Origin: a virus | DNA: 22,746 nt | IMG/VR virus record: IMGVR_UViG_3300005265_000474 | Coordinates: 1-22,746 of that record | Reading direction: 5' to 3' (one strand) | In this document: positions 13,201-19,024 of the stretch, in pieces | How positions within the stretch are numbered: position 1 is the first letter of the stretch | Layout: each line of letters begins with the position of its first letter | Program-made: the position numbers and the translations under genes | Notes under the pieces: model-generated | What the model saw: the letters and a program-made list of their open reading frames with translations, nothing else | Told to the model about the DNA's origin: nothing | Database searches by the model: none

Positions 13201-14425
13201 CGTCACAAGCCGTAGCAACATGTATATCACCGCCTTTTTTATATGTTTCAATAAAAACAGGATCTTTAGATAAACAAGCTAATATACGAAGTTCTGCTTG
13301 AGACATATCACTAGTAACCATCTTATATCCCGGTTTTGCTATAAAACAAGATCTAAAAGATTTTTGTCCAGGCATTTGTTGAAGGTTTGGATTACTACAG
13401 CTAAGTCTTCCAGTACGTACCATTTGTGTATATGAGGGGTGCAATCTTCCTGTTTTTGGATTTATTTTTTTAAGTATATTCTCACCAAAACTATTTAAAA
13501 GTTTTTCTAATTGTCTGTATTTAAGTAATAACGGAATTACTGGATGTGCCAACTTAACTTTATGTAAGGAACTAACGGAAGTATCTTTTAGTTGTAAACC
13601 CATATTTTTCAAACAAGTAAGCAGTTGAGAAGTACTAGATAAATTTATAGCGGGGGTTCCAAACAAACCGCGTTGTCTTATTCCAGGCTCCAACGCTGGT
13701 AAAATAGCATTAACAACAGCATCTAAATCACGCTTTGTTTCAGCCATCATGGTTCTCCAATTTTCTTTATCTAACAACACACCTACCAGCTCCATATTAG
13801 CCATGCACGGAGCAAATTCAAATTCTAATTTACATACTCTGTTAAGTTTATTACTTTCTATAGCTGGAGCTTGGGCCTTAACTATTCCAAACAAACATGC
13901 TGCATCATGAGCAGCATACTGTATTTGTCTGTTCGTTAGTTCACCAGTAATTCCACCAACAAAATCTTTTGCAACATCTTTTTCAATATTATAATTTAAA
14001 TATTTATAAACCAAACTCTCAAGATTAGCAGAAGAATTAAGCCCAAGAGTAAGACACCTCTCAGCTAACATAGTATCATATATTCTACTTATTTCTATAT
14101 TATATCCTTGCTTAATCATCTTATAATCATATATAGAATTTTGAAGTATATGTAAAAAACGAGTATCTTCTAAAATAGTTTTAAATAATTCAAAAGGTAT
14201 ATATCTAATATCATATACAAATACTTTACCATTTGGTAAAGCTAGCTGTAACAAAAGAACTTTATCTTCAAAAGGATCTAAACCCGTTGCTTCAATATCA
14301 ACACCAACAGCATTAAATTTATCAAAATACTCAAACGTTTTAAAAGCGTCTTCTACTGTATTTATATATCTATAATCTAATTTAAAAGGTAAATTATAAA
14401 AGGTTGTATCAACAGAATTAAACAT
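10286..14425 (-). CDS. family A DNA polymerase with two inteins
   Basis: After removal of both inteins the extein is 614 residues: a 3'-5' exonuclease plus polymerase, with no 5' nuclease. Exo motifs are DIEATG (43-48), NSIYDYKM (96-103) and YAAHDA (170-175). Polymerase motif A is SDMSQAELR (372-380) with catalytic Asp373. Motif B is KALNFGL joined to CYGMS after splicing (438-444 and 868-872). Motif C is HDE (1331-1333). Intein 1 (445-867) splits motif B; intein 2 (959-1300) splits the following conserved GVQG-SNADVLKQ segment, so the enzyme cannot be active before splicing. The gene overlaps the clamp-loader stop codon by 8 bp and precedes dUTPase. It is the replicative polymerase of this genome. 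Confidence 0.97.
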   Translation of the reverse strand: MFNSVDTTFYNLPFKLDYRYINTVEDAFKTFEYFDKFNAVGVDIEATGLDPFEDKVLLLQLALPNGKVFVYDIRYIPFELFKTILEDTRFLHILQNSIYDYKMIKQGYNIEISRIYDTMLAERCLTLGLNSSANLESLVYKYLNYNIEKDVAKDFVGGITGELTNRQIQYAAHDAACLFGIVKAQAPAIESNKLNRVCKLEFEFAPCMANMELVGVLLDKENWRTMMAETKRDLDAVVNAILPALEPGIRQRGLFGTPAINLSSTSQLLTCLKNMGLQLKDTSVSSLHKVKLAHPVIPLLLKYRQLEKLLNSFGENILKKINPKTGRLHPSYTQMVRTGRLSCSNPNLQQMPGQKSFRSCFIAKPGYKMVTSDMSQAELRILACLSKDPVFIETYKKGGDIHVATACDVFGLTEEEIIADKNLPDDDPAKKDYRKHTKALNFGLCICSNSIIFTNKGMKEIKNSNINDVVAHDIGKDKIIDKQYRGKKEVFEIKTKYGYTLEVTEDHPIKVINSDGNYVDKTLKDVDIDVDQACLKAGSNLFANEMYRFDKFSVKKNSNYKHLDLPKVLDENWAAFLGLFVAEGSMPVRKGKNYSWSVEFKFSKNESEILDSVYNLLYLLFGDRLSVSNKGRCAEYKISSSLLAAWVKSLFNLESNKTLIIHIPDCIKKSPKNIQTSFIRWAFEGDGSIASNQNGVRIRYASTSYVLVKDLQLLLLNMNIISSITYHYDKRYPGKKFYDLSIVSDNSRQLFMKQIGFVTNYKNNRCFSSISCTMPFYNINNQSNRLKNIKPCKTIKYLLSKDIRLNHINNTHLKNFSKYDDFFKFIYDNNIITLPIVSIKSKGVKPVYDISVENRELFLANGFVVHNCYGMSKYGLAERLGISEDEAEKFINDYFRAYPRVKSYLDGAAEKAINKGYSVTISGRRRYYNFPGSEVNDDERKNILNHIRRCGKNTGVQGCLGANTNVFGAGLIKNNVGKQRILFCDKGKTIRAFGKYSGKQKVYKIVTNMGFTLTGTFEHPISVKNGKYSGNNMCALGESLGKSVKMYANKYEGFPISIENIIKRFKVETRNYYITKELAFILGCLYDSGYFESRQKLFYIKNRVLIEKLNSCCIKYFVKSGNIRKRCPIKFINKGSKIFISFSENVKKLLYNMLYNKKNKIRHMSDILNSPVEIREAFVSGFLGCRARSSNDKEGLFILCSNDIIAFTIQQLLLSLGIISFKEVGNNGEAQLSVINDFITNVGSFINEYGFGLNMYTRMPESEFYDVVKSVKYVGIEDTYDFVSPDEPHRYVANGFKVSNSNADVLKQSIINLNKNIKTGSYDASVVLNIHDEIVVETKENQTKEVSQILSKSIIDAWDSFFTEVPMVADSTVDFCWSK
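10526..11551 (-). other. intein 2 of DNA polymerase (342 aa), degenerate endonuclease
   Basis: It starts at Cys959 (CLGANTNVFGAG) and ends VANGFKVSN before Ser1301, so splicing would use Cys1 and Ser+1. Block B is TGTFEHPI. The penultimate residue is Ser instead of the usual His, a variation seen in some working inteins. A central region resembles a LAGLIDADG endonuclease. Its first motif is ILGCLYDSGYF, but the second, FVSGFLGCRARS, has lost the acidic residue, so DNA cleavage is probably lost. The joined extein reads TGVQG-SNADVLK, the expected sequence. Confidence 0.9.
11825..13093 (-). other. intein 1 of DNA polymerase (423 aa) with LAGLIDADG endonuclease
   Basis: It starts at Cys445 (CICSNSIIFTNKG) and ends NGFVVHN before Cys868, a canonical HN/C junction. 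Block B is TEDHPI. The homing-endonuclease motifs GLFVAEGS (578-585) and WAFEGDGS (681-688) both keep an acidic residue, so the nuclease may be active. Insertion interrupts polymerase motif B (O-helix) between Leu444 and Cys868, a highly conserved target that favours homing into related phages. Confidence 0.95.
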
Positions 14426-15341
14426 AAGCTTTTCCAGAGGCGGTAGTTACTTTAAAGATATCGTTTATAAACATTCCTTTTGTTGGATTATCAATATTTG
14501 ATGATAATACGTCAATAACATAAGATATTCTTGAAGCTTTTTGTATATTTTGTTTACCAACACGTAAGAGTATTCCACCAAAATAATTTATTAAATTTTT
14601 TCTTATTAAATCACAATCTTCATAAGAATACTTAGCTATAATTTTAAAAGCAATATTGCTATTTTTCATCATAATAGCTTTAAATAATTGTTTAATATCA
14701 TATTGATGTACTACTTCTGTTCCCAATATTTCTGAAGCTTCTTTAATATTTTTTACATCAGATAGTAAAACTTTTTGTAAATTTACTAATAGTTTTCTTG
14801 CACTTCCTTGCGAGAGTTCCAATAAACATTCTATTATATCGCTATTTAAAGTTTGCCCCTCTACAATTAAAATATCTTTTACCATTTTATTTAATTCTGT
14901 TTTATTTAGAGCTTTAAAATTAAAATCATAGCATCTATCTAAAAGCATCGGTATTAAATTATCTTTGCTTGTTGTACAAAAAATAATATAAACGTTTTTT
15001 GGAGTGTCTTCTAAATCTTTTAATATCGCATTTTGTGCTTGTTTAGATAGCATATGACATTCATCTAAAATATAAACTTTATTATTTAAATACATAGGAG
15101 AAAATTTAAAAGTTTCACTTATAGATCTTATATTATCTACTCCAGTTTTATCCGCAACATTTACTTCTTTAAAATCAGGACTTGAGCCAGAAAAAATAGA
15201 TCTACAATTGTCACAAAGTAAAGTATTTGTTTCAACACTATTTATTAAAAACTTTTTTATTAATTTATGCCCAACAACATATTTTATATCTCTTGGGCGA
15301 TAGGCGTTTTTAAATTCCCCTATACCATATTTCATTTGCAT
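14418..15341 (-). CDS. DnaX-like clamp-loader subunit lacking the P-loop
   Basis: YRPRDIKYVVG (just after the start) is the DnaX N-terminal signature. PDFKEVNVADKTGVDNIR matches the DnaX segment after the zinc module. Walker B is VYILDECHML, sensor 1 is IIFCTTS, and LLDRC stands where LLSRC carries the arginine finger. The stretch with Walker A and two of the four zinc Cys is missing: only about 19 residues separate VVG from CDNC instead of more than 50. Residual Cys are CDNC only. It therefore cannot bind ATP in the normal way and may act as a delta'-like subunit, or be damaged. I choose ATG 15341 since the frame upstream runs into repeat B; an in-frame TTG at 15377 is an alternative. Confidence 0.8.
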   Translation of the reverse strand: MQMKYGIGEFKNAYRPRDIKYVVGHKLIKKFLINSVETNTLLCDNCRSIFSGSSPDFKEVNVADKTGVDNIRSISETFKFSPMYLNNKVYILDECHMLSKQAQNAILKDLEDTPKNVYIIFCTTSKDNLIPMLLDRCYDFNFKALNKTELNKMVKDILIVEGQTLNSDIIECLLELSQGSARKLLVNLQKVLLSDVKNIKEASEILGTEVVHQYDIKQLFKAIMMKNSNIAFKIIAKYSYEDCDLIRKNLINYFGGILLRVGKQNIQKASRISYVIDVLSSNIDNPTKGMFINDIFKVTTASGKAYV

Positions 15342-15373
15342 TTTTTCAAAACCCCAACTATCTATGACATACT

Positions 15374-15542
15374 CCAAGGGCTAAAGCGCCTTGGTTTCTT
15401 GGCCTTCAACAGCGGATGCAACCGAAGTTGTCTTACTTCAACCTAAACCTACAGTCGATATCCCGACTGTTAAAACGTTCTAAAACAGAGTTGAAATTGA
15501 AAACACAGTTTTTCATTCCTGTCGAATTCTATCAACTCGTGC
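15374..15542 (-). ncRNA. predicted structured RNA from repeat B
   Basis: It has the same stems as the copy at 5427-5596. Substitutions between the two fall in single-stranded or loop positions as far as I can place them, so the fold is kept. It would form the 5' leader of the clamp-loader/polymerase transcript or be processed from it. Confidence 0.45.
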
Positions 15543-15552
15543 TATTAGTTTA

Positions 15553-15569
15553 TGCAATTAACATGCCAA
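15553..15569 (-). promoter_or_regulatory. sigma54-type promoter inside repeat B
   Basis: TGGCATGTTAATTGCAT, identical to the copy A site, is oriented toward the clamp-loader and polymerase genes, with predicted start near 15542. No other promoter is obvious between the KdsC-like remnant and the replication operon. Confidence 0.6.
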
Positions 15570-15917
15570 ATATTGTCGCCTCGTAGGCAAATCTAACAAG
15601 TCATCCCCAACGTAAATACATTCATCGGGCATTGTACTTCTTTCTCTTAATATTTGTTTTAACATTTTCTTTTTATTTTTTGAACAATAAAATTTAAATC
15701 CTTTTTTCTTAAACACGCCTCTATTTATATGTTCTTCGCTAGACAAAATAATGATATTAAAAAATTCACGAAGCTTAGATAAAGATTTAAAATCTTTATC
15801 TAAAAAATTTTTCGATATAATACTTCCATCGCATTTATAAGCACCTTTACCGTCGGTAAACACGCCATCAACACTTAAAACTATTAATTTTATATTTGAA
15901 TATTTTGTTTTATCCAT
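15558..15917 (-). pseudogene. KdsC-like HAD phosphatase remnant, truncated by repeat B
   Basis: IKLIVLSVDGVFTDG (9-23) and YVGDDLLDLP (102-111) are motifs I and IV of the HAD C0 family of KDO-8-phosphate phosphatases. Motif I should be DVDG, with the first Asp as nucleophile; here it is Ser15, so phosphatase activity is not expected. The protein stops at 119 residues, against about 170-180 for the family, because repeat B supplies the last residues RRQYLAC and a stop. It may be a dead gene or have been recruited for another role. A complete copy would act in KDO or related sugar synthesis, in keeping with the glycan genes upstream. Confidence 0.75.
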
Positions 15918-16238
15918 TTACAAATTTAAACCTTCTAAAATCGAATAATTAACTAAAGAACAGGTTTTAAGATTTGTTAAAGTATCTGCATCATCTATGC
16001 CACAATACTGTGCCCACCCACAAGTTATAGAATCTATTATCTCGTATTTTTTTATCTTTTTATTTTTCAACCACATATAGCATAAAAATTTACCATCTTC
16101 AGCATCAAAAAATATTGTTATTACTTTTAATTGTTTAAATTCTTTTAAAAGTTTTTCAACATTTTTATTTTCTATTACTAAAAATTTAACTATGTCTTTG
16201 ATAAATTCTTCTAAATCATCATACAATACTAGTTCCAT
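15918..16238 (-). CDS. hypothetical protein (106 aa)
   Basis: ATG 16238 follows GGAG at 6 nt spacing, which is why I prefer it to the in-frame TTG at 16250. The N-terminal half is helical and charged; the C-terminal half contains two or three Cys (FLCYMWL, SITCGWAQYCGID). No family is recognised. It ends immediately before the KdsC-like gene begins (stop at 15918, next ATG at 15917), so the two are coupled. It is downstream of the lysis genes. Confidence 0.55.
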   Translation of the reverse strand: MELVLYDDLEEFIKDIVKFLVIENKNVEKLLKEFKQLKVITIFFDAEDGKFLCYMWLKNKKIKKYEIIDSITCGWAQYCGIDDADTLTNLKTCSLVNYSILEGLNL

Positions 16239-16257
16239 AATTTGCTCCAACCAACAA

Positions 16258-16512
16258 CTAAACGGTTCTTTTTCTTTTAGATGTTATTTTTTTACTAGTA
16301 TTATATCTACCAGGAACAAGTTTATTCAAGCTATTAACCAATAACGTATAAACCCTATCATCTTTAGTGCTTTTTGTAACTTTTGCAATAGCCTTTAATA
16401 CTGCTAAAACAGCACCAATAGTTATTGGGTTGCTAGTTACGAACATACTGACATACGTAATAGCATCTACTAAATACTGATCAACATTCGGAATCATTTC
16501 TGGTGTAACCAT
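16258..16512 (-). CDS. holin-like small membrane protein (84 aa)
   Basis: One hydrophobic segment lies near residues 27-44 (SNPITIGAVLAVLKAIAK), preceded by a weaker one, and the C-terminus is strongly basic (SKKITSKRKRTV). Small size, a hydrophobic core, a charged tail and direct overlap with a lysozyme gene are the usual hallmarks of a holin, which makes membrane holes to release the endolysin. GGAG is 9 nt before ATG 16512. It overlaps the lysozyme 3' end by 32 bp. Assignment rests on layout and context, not on a recognised family motif. Confidence 0.55.
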   Translation of the reverse strand: MVTPEMIPNVDQYLVDAITYVSMFVTSNPITIGAVLAVLKAIAKVTKSTKDDRVYTLLVNSLNKLVPGRYNTSKKITSKRKRTV

Positions 16513-16921
16513 CTTTTTTATCTCCTATTTTTTTTCTCATTTTTTTTGATAATTTTCGTGCTCTTGATTTGTAGCATCTTGCCCATTGACTATCAAGCAT
16601 TTCTTCTGCAGCCGCCTCAAAATTTTTAGCACGTATATATCTTATAGTTTTTTTAAACTTAAACAACCCAGCAACCCCCATTTGATATGCCATTTCTATT
16701 AATACTTCTTTGACATTTTCTGGTAAATCAGCCCAGACATTGGAAAGCCTTCTTTGTAATCTTTTTTTAATTATAGAAACTCTATTTTCAAGAATTAACT
16801 CCGCCTCTTTTCTACTAATAGGAAGCCTACAGCCATATCCTATAGTAAGTTTCCCTCTCACACATTTATAAGGCATTCCTCTAAAACCTTCATTTCTTTT
16901 TAAAGACTTTATTAATTCCAT
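16481..16921 (-). CDS. T4-type lysozyme/endolysin (GH24), Cys at the Asp20 position
   Basis: The N-terminus (ELIKSLKRNEGFRGMPYK then GKLTIGYG) aligns with T4 lysozyme so closely that the catalytic Glu is residue 11 and Thr is residue 26, as in T4. Position 20, Asp in T4, is Cys here. From memory, Asp20-to-Cys variants of T4 lysozyme keep much of their activity, so this need not inactivate the enzyme. Length 146 aa is close to T4 lysozyme (164). The C-terminal half carries the helical region ending in a basic tail. No signal peptide is seen, fitting holin-dependent release by the gene just downstream. It cleaves the peptidoglycan glycan strand. Confidence 0.9.
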   Translation of the reverse strand: MELIKSLKRNEGFRGMPYKCVRGKLTIGYGCRLPISRKEAELILENRVSIIKKRLQRRLSNVWADLPENVKEVLIEMAYQMGVAGLFKFKKTIRYIRAKNFEAAAEEMLDSQWARCYKSRARKLSKKMRKKIGDKKDGYTRNDSEC

Positions 16922-16943
16922 GCAAATCTCTAACTATAATTAA

Positions 16944-17402
16944 CTATTTTCCATATTTAAAAAACACATCGGAGTGTTTAATTAAAAGAAAATTGTTTAA
17001 ATTTGTCCATTTTCCGTCTATAACAATAAAAATATCTGCCAACATTCTACCATAGCGTCCGTATTTATGTTCTCTAAAAAAAAGTACAACGTGTTTATTT
17101 AAAACCAAAGTACTTGTTATTTTCTTTGCTTTTTTTCCTCTATTTATTACTTCATCTATTGTTATATTGTAAGTTTTTGCCTGTTTGTACGCCCTAGGAA
17201 ACCTACGAGATTCAAAAGAATCTATAGTATTTAATCTAATTGTAGATCTGCCTCTAAATACACATTCAGCTTTAATAGTATCCCCATCTATTACTTTTGT
17301 TACCGTACAAATATCTGCACAATCAGTACAAAGTTCTGATGAATTAGCAGGAACAACAAATAAAAACAAAACAAAAACTAATAAAATAAATATTTTTTTC
17401 AT
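16944..17402 (-). CDS. exported thermonuclease-like (SNase) protein
   Basis: A classical signal peptide (MKKIFILLVFVLFLFVVPA, cleavage near ANS-S) precedes an SNase domain. VIDGDTIK, IRLNTIDSFES (R56, D61, E64 as counterparts of R35, D40, E43 of staphylococcal nuclease) and KYGRYGRMLADIF (R116 or R119 as R87) are all present, so it should be an active calcium-dependent nuclease acting outside the cytoplasm. Three Cys near the mature N-terminus may form a disulfide. It lies directly upstream of the lysozyme, suggesting release of DNA-degrading activity around lysis or attack on extracellular DNA. A 27-nt duplication covers its ribosome-binding site and start. Confidence 0.9.
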   Translation of the reverse strand: MKKIFILLVFVLFLFVVPANSSELCTDCADICTVTKVIDGDTIKAECVFRGRSTIRLNTIDSFESRRFPRAYKQAKTYNITIDEVINRGKKAKKITSTLVLNKHVVLFFREHKYGRYGRMLADIFIVIDGKWTNLNNFLLIKHSDVFFKYGK

Positions 17403-17448
17403 GACTATTTTCTCTTACTAATTTTCATGACTATTTTCTCTTACTAAT
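17396..17448 (-). repeat. 27-nt tandem duplication over the nuclease start
   Basis: The plus-strand sequence TTTTCATGACTATTTTCTCT and the 7 nt after it occur twice with a period of 26. On the minus strand each copy contains the same ribosome-binding region and an ATG. The upstream ATG (17428) gives a seven-codon peptide MKISKRK ending before the true nuclease start at 17402. Confidence 0.85.
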
Positions 17449-17619
17449 CAGGTTGTGTCTCACCAAAATACGTCCCACAAATAGGGCACTCATATCATAA
17501 AACATCTACATCATCATATTTTAATACCGCATCCGGATGTGCCCAACGGCCTTTACCATCACAAGGTGTTTCTTTGGTACATATTTTTCGTTTATTTTGT
17601 TTTATTTTTTTTTTTTCAT
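17444..17619 (-). pseudogene. zinc-ribbon gene with poly-A frame break and in-frame TGA
   Basis: ATG 17619 is followed by 12 A, then TAA. If the run had 13 A, the frame would open as KKKKIKQNKRK, CTKETPCDGKGRW, AHPDAVLKYDD, then VDVL, a TGA, and YECPICGTYFGETQPD to TAG at 17444. CPIC plus the upstream Cys pair make a convincing zinc ribbon. There are therefore two lesions, a 1-nt homopolymer frame break and a stop. Homopolymer slippage in the assembly, real decay, or transcriptional slippage are all possible. A sigma54-type promoter lies directly upstream, with predicted start 2 nt before the ATG. It is the first unit of the nuclease and lysis block. Confidence 0.55.
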
Positions 17620-17631
17620 ACAAATATTTTA

Positions 17632-17648
17632 TGCAATAATTATGCCAC
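17632..17648 (-). promoter_or_regulatory. sigma54-type promoter of the nuclease/lysis block
   Basis: TGGCATAATTATTGCAT on the minus strand fits every conserved position of the -24/-12 consensus, with GG-N10-GC. It overlaps the last codons of the glycosyltransferase gene at 17640 and faces the exported nuclease, lysozyme and holin-like genes. Predicted start is near 17621. Confidence 0.65.
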
Positions 17649-18542
17649 ATTCTTTTTTAAAAAATCAAGAATACCGGCAACTCTAAAAGATACATCATGC
17701 TCTTTTTTACACCTGTTAGCTGCATTTACTCCTATTTCTGTTAACAGGTCTGCATTTTTTAAATAATAATTTAATTTTTCTTTTAAATCTTTTTTGTTTT
17801 TATATGTTAAAATTTCTTTATCTTTTTCAAATACTTTAAAAACCTCATCTCTTTCTCTTGTTATAACCGGAGTAGCACAGGCTGAATACTCAAACATTCT
17901 ATGTGCTAAAGGTGAAAAAAAATCCTGTATATCTAAACCTATTTTACTTCTGTTAATTACATTAAGAAATTCACTACCTGTTATTGCTTTATGTGTATAA
18001 CTTGCACTAAACCATCCCGAACCGTAAACCTGTAAATTACAACTTACAGTGTTATTTATATCTTTAACTATTTCAAGGCGTTCCTTTTTATTCTTAAATC
18101 TTGGATGTAAACCACACCCGATTAAAGAAACATCTATATCTTTTTTTAAATATAAATTTTTGTGATACTTAAAATCACAAGCTGTTTGATTATAGTGTAC
18201 TGGTATTACTGTTTTATACTTTTCAAAAGTCTCATAATGATTTGTTACATAAACGTCATAACTTTTAAATCTTTCCGAAGAAAAATAATAAGGATCACTA
18301 AAACCAAAACCAATAATTGGAATTTTAATTTGTTTTTTAATACCATAAGGAAGTACTAAACCAGAATGAGATAACCAAATTTGATCTGGGTTCAATCTAT
18401 CAATTAAATTTAAAACACTTATAATTTTACTTTTATCTACCCAAATAATATCATATCCCTTATTTTTGACTTCTTCATATATAGATCTCTTTGTACCATA
18501 AGTATTAAAGGTGTATTTATCAGTAAAATATAATATTTTCAT
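17640..18542 (-). CDS. CgeB-like glycosyltransferase (300 aa)
   Basis: The N-terminus [20 protein letters not shown] and the C-terminal block [25 protein letters not shown], followed by a [16 protein letters not shown] region, are typical of GT-B glycosyltransferases with a CgeB/Glyco_trans_1_2-type C-terminal domain that binds a nucleotide sugar. The acceptor is unknown. ATG 18542 is chosen because AGGAG is 7 nt upstream and the codon overlaps the acetyltransferase stop (ATGA); 13 extra in-frame codons upstream are not needed. It is the last gene of the glycan cassette and its 3' end contains the lysis-block promoter. Confidence 0.8.
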   Translation of the reverse strand: MKILYFTDKYTFNTYGTKRSIYEEVKNKGYDIIWVDKSKIISVLNLIDRLNPDQIWLSHSGLVLPYGIKKQIKIPIIGFGFSDPYYFSSERFKSYDVYVTNHYETFEKYKTVIPVHYNQTACDFKYHKNLYLKKDIDVSLIGCGLHPRFKNKKERLEIVKDINNTVSCNLQVYGSGWFSASYTHKAITGSEFLNVINRSKIGLDIQDFFSPLAHRMFEYSACATPVITRERDEVFKVFEKDKEILTYKNKKDLKEKLNYYLKNADLLTEIGVNAANRCKKEHDVSFRVAGILDFLKKNVA

Positions 18543-19024
18543 ACACGTTCTCCTATTTTCCTTACTGGATTCCCTGCCCAAATTCCATAATCAGGAATAT
18601 TTTTTGTAACAACGCTTCCGGCCCCTATAACACACCCATTTCCTATTTTAACACCACCACACACAACAGTATTTGCACCGATCCACACGTCACTACCTAT
18701 TATAACATGTTTTGGTATATTTTTTTGTTTCATTATAAGTTGATTAATTGCTACTCCATGATCTTGTGCATATATATGAACATTTGGACTAAATAAAACA
18801 TTGTCTCCTATTTCTATTCCTCCCATACCGTGCATAACACAATAATAACCTATACTTACGTTATTACCTATGTTTATTATTCCTGTACAGGTTCTTATAA
18901 CACAATTATGCATTATTCTTACATTGTTACCAAGTATTATTTTCCCACCGTGTTCTTTAAAACCAACATAAGCATCAGGTGATATATTACAGTTATTGCC
19001 TTGAATTAAATTTGCCGTAATCAT
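18539..19024 (-). CDS. hexapeptide-repeat acetyltransferase (161 aa)
   Basis: The protein is a left-handed beta-helix of [LIV]-G-x4 repeats ([68 protein letters not shown]). It ends with the xxAGNPxRxI signature of the sugar O-acetyltransferase (maltose/WcaF-type) group. AQDHG contains the probable catalytic His. It transfers an acetyl group from acetyl-CoA to a sugar. Stop and start codons overlap with the flanking methyltransferase and glycosyltransferase genes, showing tight co-expression. Confidence 0.9.
   Translation of the reverse strand: MITANLIQGNNCNISPDAYVGFKEHGGKIILGNNVRIMHNCVIRTCTGIINIGNNVSIGYYCVMHGMGGIEIGDNVLFSPNVHIYAQDHGVAINQLIMKQKNIPKHVIIGSDVWIGANTVVCGGVKIGNGCVIGAGSVVTKNIPDYGIWAGNPVRKIGERV

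Larger units (their letters stand above)
15368..15585 (-). repeat. 219-bp direct repeat, copy B
   Basis: Near-identical to 5421-5639 in the same orientation; see copy A for the internal layout. Visible differences include CCACC/CAACC in the middle and ACATTTCAAAAAC/ACGTTCTAAAAC near the promoter side. It sits between the truncated KdsC-like gene, whose final residues RRQYLAC it encodes, and the clamp-loader/polymerase operon. Being direct repeats about 9.9 kb apart, copies A and B could recombine and delete the whole replication and tmRNA block. Confidence 0.85.

Noticed and set aside
15341-15377. TTG 15377 as start of the clamp-loader gene
   Set aside because: It lies inside the terminal hairpin of repeat B, has no ribosome-binding site and adds residues not found in DnaX; ATG 15341 is preferred.
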